Shown here in pieces: positions 7,242 to 10,910 of a stretch of 10,910 nt of DNA (position 1 is its first letter; every line of letters starts with the position of its first letter). The notes under the pieces are model-generated. The model searched no databases, was not told the DNA's origin, and worked only from the letters and a program-made list of their open reading frames with translations. The stretch comes from Prevotellaceae bacterium (lineage in GTDB: Bacteria; Bacteroidota; Bacteroidia; Bacteroidales; UBA932): positions 1 to 10,910 of the forward strand of contig JAISPE010000401.1 in the NCBI GenBank assembly GCA_031275145.1. The letters run 5' to 3'. The translations under genes were made by a program, and so were the position numbers.

Positions 7242-7921
7242 GAGTTTATCACGGCAGCGATACAGCCGTTTCCGTTATTGACCTGCAAAAATGTAAGCCG
7301 AACAGGGATTTCGGGCGGGGTTTTTATGTTACAAAGTTTCGTTCGCAAGCCGAAAGTATGGCAAACAGAGTTGCAAAATACAGCAAAAAAACACCGGTGA
7401 TAACGGAATATGAATTTGACGAATATGCTTATCAGGACGAGGACTTGAATGTATTGCGTTTTGAGGGCTACAATGAAGAATGGCTGGATTTTGTCGTTTT
7501 AAACCGCAATGCCGGCAAGCGCATGCAGGCGCATGAATACGACATTGTGGAGGGAAATGTGGCAGATGACAAAATTACCCGAAACATCACAAAATACCTG
7601 AAAGGAAAAATTTCAAAACAGGATTTTCTCGAAATGCTTAAATACAGCAAACCGAGTCATCAGTTATGCTTTTGTACGGTAAATTCTCTTCAAATGCTTG
7701 ATTTCATCGAAAACCCAACGGATATTTTCTTCGAAATTTCGGAAATCGGCGAGCATTTACTCGAAGCCCTGATGCTCGACCGTAAAATAAATGAAACATT
7801 GGCCGCCGATTTGTTTTTTAATTCCGGCACATTCGCTCAACTCGAAAACGAAACTGCCCTGCTTTATCTAAAACCGTGGCAGGAAATTTACGAAATGCTT
7901 AAAAAAGAATTGAAGATGTAA
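7238..7921 (+). CDS. DUF3990 family protein, possible ADP-ribosyltransferase-fold effector
   Basis: The protein has 227 residues. It opens MRVYHGS (His5), then DFGRGFYVT at 24-32 (Tyr30), QAESMA at 37-42, YDIVEGNVADD at 101-111 and SHQLCF at 140-145, the order I recall for DUF3990. YHGS plus GxGFYxT resembles the His and Tyr motifs of ADP-ribosyltransferases of the H-Y-E/Q type; the third residue might be Gln142 or a nearby acid. That fold link is family memory plus pattern, not proof. A helical C-terminal piece (about 168-227, with FFNSGTFAQLENETALLYL) follows. I chose ATG 7238 because it overlaps the DUF3791 stop, has GGAGG eight bases upstream and starts at the conserved MRVYHGS; a TTG at 7214 is less likely. 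An intrinsic terminator follows. No export signal is present. Confidence 0.85.
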   Translation: MRVYHGSDTAVSVIDLQKCKPNRDFGRGFYVTKFRSQAESMANRVAKYSKKTPVITEYEFDEYAYQDEDLNVLRFEGYNEEWLDFVVLNRNAGKRMQAHEYDIVEGNVADDKITRNITKYLKGKISKQDFLEMLKYSKPSHQLCFCTVNSLQMLDFIENPTDIFFEISEIGEHLLEALMLDRKINETLAADLFFNSGTFAQLENETALLYLKPWQEIYEMLKKELKM

Positions 7922-7952
7922 ATTCACCGTATTTCAACAGAACAGATTATAT

Positions 7953-7978
7953 AAAAGCGTGTAAACCGATACTCAAAG
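7953..7978 (-). repeat. Right inverted repeat flanking the DUF3791-DUF3990 module
   Basis: AAAAGCGTGTAAACC (7953-7967) is the exact reverse complement of 6837-6851, and the next bases (GATACTCAAAG) continue to match the left copy imperfectly. It doubles as the 5' arm of the module's terminator. Confidence 0.65.
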
Positions 7979-7995
7979 GTTTGCACGCTTTTTTT
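7957..7995 (+). terminator. Intrinsic terminator of the DUF3791-DUF3990 operon
   Basis: GCGTGTAAACC (7957-7967) pairs with GGTTTGCACGC (7978-7988) with one T-G wobble across a 10-base loop, followed by seven T (7989-7995). It starts 36 bases after the DUF3990 stop. An A tract before the stem also allows weaker termination from the other side. Confidence 0.85.
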
Positions 7996-8054
7996 GTGCG
8001 CACATACGAACAGTGAATAAATGAATAAAGAAATAATGTATAAAAATATATAAA

Positions 8055-8120
8055 ATGGAATTGGTATTACATAGAAGATATTTAGGTAAAGAGTATACGG
8101 TAGGCTCTCTTTATTTTCAC
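8055..8120 (+). pseudogene. 5' fragment of a DUF5675-like gene
   Basis: The frame from ATG 8055 begins MELVLHRRYLGKEYTVGSLY. This resembles the N-terminus I recall for DUF5675 proteins, which start with a Leu/Arg-rich β-strand, then YTIGxLY and normally a GxxFCDTLED motif. Here the resemblance stops after residue 21, exactly where a GC-rich palindrome (8119-8164) begins, and no CDTLED follows. The frame stays open by chance into the LRR protein, which would give a spurious fusion. The match is short (about 21 residues), so the family call is tentative; the abrupt break at a repeat is visible. Confidence 0.4.
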
Positions 8121-8164
8121 CTCTCCCCTAACCCCTCCCCACAAAGGGGGGAGGGGGGAGAGGT
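8119..8164. repeat. GC-rich palindromic dispersed repeat
   Basis: ACCTCTCCCC, TAA, CCCCTCCCC, loop ACAAA, then GGGGGGAGGGGGGAGAGGT: an imperfect palindrome with arms of about 20 bases. From memory, CTCCCCTAACCCCTCCCC-type elements are frequent intergenic repeats in Bacteroidota and other environmental bacteria. It lies between the DUF5675-like fragment and the LRR gene and argues against any start codon upstream of it. Confidence 0.8.
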
Positions 8165-8177
8165 AAAAAGTAAAAAT

Positions 8178-8834
8178 ATGGAAAAAGATAATTTATGCAG
8201 TAAAGCTGAAACGACATCCAGAATGATTGACCGAAACAGTCACAAAAACAAAAATCAAACAAATCACAAAAATCACAGTTCAGACAGCAACCGGATAAAG
8301 CAAATCTCATTTTTACTTTTCATTTTATGTTTCTTCGCTACAAACAAAATAACGGCGCAAACAAGCGGCTATACAAACTCCTGTAAATGGGAACTCACAG
8401 GAACTTCCCCTAATTATACTCTTACTATTTCCCCCACCAATGGTATTAGTGGCGCTATGGCTGATTATACTTCCGGTTCTGCGCCATGGTATTCCAATCG
8501 AGCCAATATTAAAACCCTGATCATACAGCAGGGAGTAACACATATTGTAAATTATGCTTTTTACGATTGCCAAAGTTTAACAGGCTCATTAACAATTCCC
8601 AATTCGGTTACTTCTATTGGAAATAGTGCATTTGATGGTTGCCGTGGCTTCACAGGCTCATTAACCATTCCCAATTCGGTTACTTCTATTGAAGAATATG
8701 CTTTTTACTATTGCACCGGCATGACGAGTTTAACAATTGGCAATTCGGTCAAAACTATTAGACGTACTGCTTTTAGAAATTGCGCCAACTTGACGAATGT
8801 AATAATTCCCAATTGTTCGGGGATATCCATGTAG
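8178..8834 (+). CDS. Secreted BspA-like leucine-rich repeat protein, short
   Basis: From ATG 8178 the protein has 218 residues. A hydrophobic signal segment (FLLFILCFFATN) ends near ITAQ, after which four LRR_5/BspA-type repeats of about 21-24 residues follow, with the pattern LTIPNSVTSIGNSAFDGC. Such proteins are exported and bind host or surface ligands. Starts at 8178 (MEKDN) and 8223 (MIDRN) are both possible; the longer frame from 8055 crosses a palindromic repeat and is doubtful. The stretch before the signal peptide (8250-8286) is itself dispersed-repeat sequence, so the natural start may be lost. The protein stops mid-repeat at a TAG formed by the edge of a 20-base palindrome and lacks the C-terminal sorting domain typical of larger BspA relatives. 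It may be a truncated gene. No promoter is visible. Confidence 0.6.
   Translation: MEKDNLCSKAETTSRMIDRNSHKNKNQTNHKNHSSDSNRIKQISFLLFILCFFATNKITAQTSGYTNSCKWELTGTSPNYTLTISPTNGISGAMADYTSGSAPWYSNRANIKTLIIQQGVTHIVNYAFYDCQSLTGSLTIPNSVTSIGNSAFDGCRGFTGSLTIPNSVTSIEEYAFYYCTGMTSLTIGNSVKTIRRTAFRNCANLTNVIIPNCSGISM
8250..8286 (+). repeat. A-rich AAATCA/CAGTTCAGACA dispersed repeat, right copy
   Basis: Units of AAATCAAAC and AAATCACAAAAATCACAG end in TTCAGACA. Bases 8267-8286 match 6782-6801 at 19 of 20 positions in direct orientation. It is a known-looking intergenic repeat type that here is read as codons for an Asn/His/Lys-rich segment before the LRR signal peptide. Confidence 0.6.
8580..8691 (+). repeat. 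Internal 72-base tandem repeat in the LRR gene
   Basis: Forty bases at 8580-8619 (ACAGGCTCATTAACAATTCC and on) recur at 8652-8691 with one mismatch. The 72-base period equals 24 codons, one LRR unit plus a glycine-serine link. Near-identity at DNA level means a recent duplication or ongoing homogenisation. Confidence 0.85.
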
Positions 8835-8856
8835 GGGCGAAAAATTTTTCGCCCTA
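8832..8856. repeat. Palindrome GGGCGAAAAATTTTTCGCCC at the LRR gene end
   Basis: Bases 8835-8854 form a perfect 20-base palindrome; adjoining TAG and TA extend it imperfectly. The TAG (8832-8834) is the LRR stop codon. Strings of the type GTAGGGGCGAAAAATTTTTCGCCC are, from memory, a common dispersed repeat in many bacteria. It may work as a bidirectional hairpin, though no T tract follows. Confidence 0.75.
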
Positions 8857-8902
8857 AAATCTTCTGTTTTTACCTTTAAATATATCAGGCGGAAAACTTA
8901 AG

Positions 8903-8934
8903 TTTTCACAATTTATAAATATGTTGTACCTTTG
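8903..8934 (+). promoter_or_regulatory. Promoter of the TolB-like propeller lipoprotein gene
   Basis: TACCTTTG at 8927-8934 fits the -7 box TAnnTTTG. A weak -33 candidate, TTTTC (8903-8907), lies 19 bases upstream. The predicted start is about 35 bases before the ATG at 8977. The -7 box is good; the -33 box is degenerate. Confidence 0.55.
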
Positions 8935-8976
8935 ACGAAAATAAAGTTTTAACTAATTAATATATATAAAATAAAA

Positions 8977-10053
8977 ATGAAAAAAACTGTAAAAAGAATG
9001 AAAAAGTTAGGGTATTTTTATATGCTGTTTTTGTGCATCTTTTCGTGCAAAAACGATGAAGAGGTGATACTGTTTCATATCGATGTATCGCAGGCAACTA
9101 CGCTGGCTCCGCCGGAGACGCTGTATTCTTTCACGGACAAATTTGCATTTGGAGTTTCGATCCGTGATACTGTAGCATTTGTTATGCAGGCAAAATCAGA
9201 TACAAGCCTCACTGCGATAAACATAAAAACTAAAAGTATTATCCAGTCTTTCGGAGTATCCGGGATGGGACCGAATGATATATGCGATCCTATATTTATA
9301 TCATCTATCGACCATTCCGACGTTCTGTTGCAGGATGGCAGGGTGAATAAATTTCATAAAGTCGGCTTTAACAGAAACTTAAAGCGGTATTCAGTTGACA
9401 AATTTATGATTTATCCGGAGAAAATTTGGCGCAGTGGAGAATCAAATATATCGCGAAATTTCATCTCCGGCAGAAAAGTCGGCCGGGGCGAAAAAATGTT
9501 TTATATCTATGACAGAAATAACGATACCGTAATGGACATAGATTATTATCCGCCAATAAAAAACTTAAATAAAGAGCTTGATTTCAATAATATTTATTCG
9601 CCGTCCGTATCCTTAAATGAGGAAAGAAACAGAATTGTTATCGGAATGTTTTTTTTCGATATGTTTCAGATTTATGACTTGTCGGGGAACAGATTGAAAA
9701 CCTGCTGTTTTTCAGACAACGGTATTCCAATGTTTAATCATTCAGACGGCATGGAAACAGTCATGCAGAAATGCGAAACGGGACTTATCCGTTCTTTTGC
9801 AACAAAAGATTATTGTTATTTTTTGCGTATTGCCCGTGATTTTTCTTCCGGTAGCACAAAATTTTGCATGCTTATACAGATCGACTGGGAGGGAGAATTA
9901 ATAAATGCATACCATATTCCTGATAAAGTCTTAGGCCATTTTTATATCGACGAGCAGAACCGGAAGATGTATATAACACGACATCGCACAGTTCCAGATA
10001 TTCATGTAAACGAGGTTTTTGAGATAGTTTCATATCAGTTGAAAGAAATATAA
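8977..10053 (+). CDS. TolB-like/BF3164-like six-bladed β-propeller lipoprotein
   Basis: The protein has 358 residues. A basic start and hydrophobic segment lead to a Cys at residue 24 (CIFSC), a plausible lipidation site. The body shows propeller-like repeats of β-strands: DTVAFVMQAKSDTSLTAINI, then IIQSFGVSGMGPNDICDPIF (about 88-107), which matches the G-x-GPxxx signature of the TolB-like/BF3164-like lipoproteins of Bacteroidota; a DGRVNKF blade and YDRNNDTV, YDLSGN and FYIDEQNRKMY turns follow. Relatives are surface or periplasmic lipoproteins of unknown ligand, sometimes beside NVEALA-type peptides; none is seen here. Length is normal and the frame is intact. A second ATG at 8998 would also give a good signal peptide. 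The gene has its own promoter, and it converges on the next gene with a 50-base gap and no clear terminator. Confidence 0.8.
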   Translation: MKKTVKRMKKLGYFYMLFLCIFSCKNDEEVILFHIDVSQATTLAPPETLYSFTDKFAFGVSIRDTVAFVMQAKSDTSLTAINIKTKSIIQSFGVSGMGPNDICDPIFISSIDHSDVLLQDGRVNKFHKVGFNRNLKRYSVDKFMIYPEKIWRSGESNISRNFISGRKVGRGEKMFYIYDRNNDTVMDIDYYPPIKNLNKELDFNNIYSPSVSLNEERNRIVIGMFFFDMFQIYDLSGNRLKTCCFSDNGIPMFNHSDGMETVMQKCETGLIRSFATKDYCYFLRIARDFSSGSTKFCMLIQIDWEGELINAYHIPDKVLGHFYIDEQNRKMYITRHRTVPDIHVNEVFEIVSYQLKEI

Positions 10054-10103
10054 AGGAATTTTGCTGCGCGGATTAAAATGAAAAATAAATGAAAATAAAT
10101 TTT

Positions 10104-10910
10104 TCACTGTAAATTTTGCCAATCCCGAAAAAGACGCTCCAAATCTGCAATTTTTTTATCCTGTTTTTCGACAGTTTCCGACAGTTCCCTGACAGTTTCC
10201 GACAGATATTTGTTAGTTTCAGTCAGATATTTGTTAGTTTCAGTCAGTTGTTCGATAATTTTATCCTTTTCTCTGGTAGCTTCATTTTTTGCGTTGTTAA
10301 GAATCCGCAGAAATTCTTCCTCGTCTTCTATCTGTTTACGTTCTCTGGGGTCGGCGCCCATTTCGTAAAGCAGTCCGGTAATAAGCGTCATATTTTCGTC
10401 GTCGGGCTGATAGGGATATTCTTTTATCACATCCGAACCTTCTTTGACAAAATATCTCTGTTCAAAGATACTGAGCAGTTTATCAAGGTTTGTAGAGTAA
10501 CGCACATCGGTGATTCTGCCCGCCTGAATGACATAACTGTCGTGGGTAAGGTTCTCTATAAACTTCGACTTTGTGTCTATGGTTTTCCTGTTTATCATGT
10601 CGGTATATGTACGCCCGACTTTAATGCAGGGACAGTCCGTTTCGGCGAGATTGTTTCCCAGAATATAGATTGTTGTTATCGGCAGGTGTGTTTCCTTCCC
10701 GTCCGTAACATCCATCCGCGCATACTGCTCGCCGAGATATTTACGAAAACGGATTACATCAAGCGTATCCCATGATTTCTGGATCTCTATCAGTATCTTG
10801 CGGAAACTGCCGTCGATATCGCGAACGGTTGCCATGAAATCCAGCCGGAAAACCGAATAACTCTCCGTCTCTTTTTCTTTCTCCCCGCGTTCCGTATCTT
10901 TTGTCTTATC
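10104..10910 (-). CDS. PD-(D/E)XK nuclease-like uncharacterised protein, 5' end beyond the window
   Basis: The frame is open to the right edge, so the ATG at 10833-10835 is internal: residues before it (SYSVFRLDF) belong to the family core. Of 268 visible residues, RLDF (Asp about 24 from the edge), IEIQK (about 41-45) and RFRKYLGEQY (about 54-63) form the D...ExQ/K pattern of PD-(D/E)XK/Rpn-like folds. PITTIYILG and FIENLTHDSYVIQ follow, as in a common but uncharacterised Bacteroidota family. Metal-dependent DNA cleavage is plausible, but activity is unproven and the catalytic Lys is replaced by Gln or shifted. The C-terminal 75 residues form a coiled coil (IIEQLTETNKYLTETNKYL and on) with duplicated heptads, which suggests oligomerisation. 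Such genes occur in many copies per genome and behave like mobile or selfish genes. Confidence 0.75.
   Translation of the reverse strand, partial: DKTKDTERGEKEKETESYSVFRLDFMATVRDIDGSFRKILIEIQKSWDTLDVIRFRKYLGEQYARMDVTDGKETHLPITTIYILGNNLAETDCPCIKVGRTYTDMINRKTIDTKSKFIENLTHDSYVIQAGRITDVRYSTNLDKLLSIFEQRYFVKEGSDVIKEYPYQPDDENMTLITGLLYEMGADPRERKQIEDEEEFLRILNNAKNEATREKDKIIEQLTETNKYLTETNKYLSETVRELSETVEKQDKKIADLERLFRDWQNLQ
10203..10244 (-). repeat. Two perfect 21-base tandem repeats in the coiled-coil codons
   Basis: The 21-base unit CAGATATTTGTTAGTTTCAG plus T is present at 10203-10223 and again at 10224-10244 without mismatch. Each unit encodes one heptad (TETNKYL). Neighbouring bases 10165-10202 hold diverged GACAGTTTCC units that encode SETVREL and SETVEKQ, so the coiled coil has grown by heptad duplication. 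Confidence 0.9.

Noticed and set aside
10116..10775. A 219-codon plus-strand frame opposite the PD-(D/E)XK-like gene
   Set aside because: It is antisense to a frame with conserved family motifs and continuing past the window edge; its repeated phenylalanine/serine-rich sequence merely mirrors the heptad codons.
10833..10835. ATG as the start of the PD-(D/E)XK-like gene
   Set aside because: The frame continues upstream to the window edge with the family core residues SYSVFRLDF, including the likely catalytic Asp, so this Met is internal.

Overview
The window looks like chromosomal DNA of a member of the Bacteroidota, probably Bacteroidales. The evidence is a SusC/SusD outer-membrane uptake pair, promoters of the Bacteroidota type (TTTG about 17-21 bases before TAnnTTTG), secreted or lipid-anchored proteins typical of the phylum (a BspA-like leucine-rich repeat protein and a TolB-like/BF3164-like propeller lipoprotein), and intergenic DNA filled with several short dispersed repeat families. 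Species cannot be told from the sequence. By eye, the SusC/SusD coding block is richer in G+C than the right-hand genes.

Layout. Bases 1-5505 form a leftward operon: susC-like (2356-5505), susD-like (350-2326, 29 bases after susC) and then the first codons of a further exported protein (1-55). A 294-base stretch of dispersed repeats separates susD from that last gene. Bases 5506-7004 hold no recognisable protein gene but carry much structure. A leftward Bacteroidota promoter (6175-6207) is followed by a perfect (CT)32 microsatellite (6001-6064) and an intrinsic terminator reading left (5879-5911), all inside what would be the susC leader. To the right lie two classes of dispersed repeat (6508-6760), then a rightward promoter with an overlapping dyad.

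Bases 6825-7995 form a compact rightward two-gene module: a DUF3791 protein (7005-7241) translationally coupled by an ATGA overlap to a DUF3990 protein (7238-7921), closed by an intrinsic terminator. The module has its own promoter with an operator-like dyad and is flanked by an inverted repeat of 15 exact bases (about 26 imperfect). The arrangement resembles a toxin-antitoxin-type or similar mobile accessory cassette, but that role is inferred.

Bases 8055-8856 look like patched-together DNA: a probable 5' fragment of a DUF5675-like gene, a GC-rich palindrome, an A-rich repeat, a short BspA-like LRR protein, and a 20-base palindrome whose edge supplies the stop codon. Bases 8903-10053 hold a promoter and a TolB-like/BF3164-like propeller lipoprotein. 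It converges with a leftward gene (10104-10910, 5' end outside the window) for an uncharacterised PD-(D/E)XK-like protein with a C-terminal coiled coil built from duplicated heptads.

The most interesting candidates are: (1) the promoter-(CT)32-terminator leader upstream of susC, where repeat copy number decides whether a small leader reading frame stops before the terminator or runs through it, a possible phase-variable attenuator; and (2) the DUF3791-DUF3990 cassette with its operator-like dyad and flanking inverted repeats.
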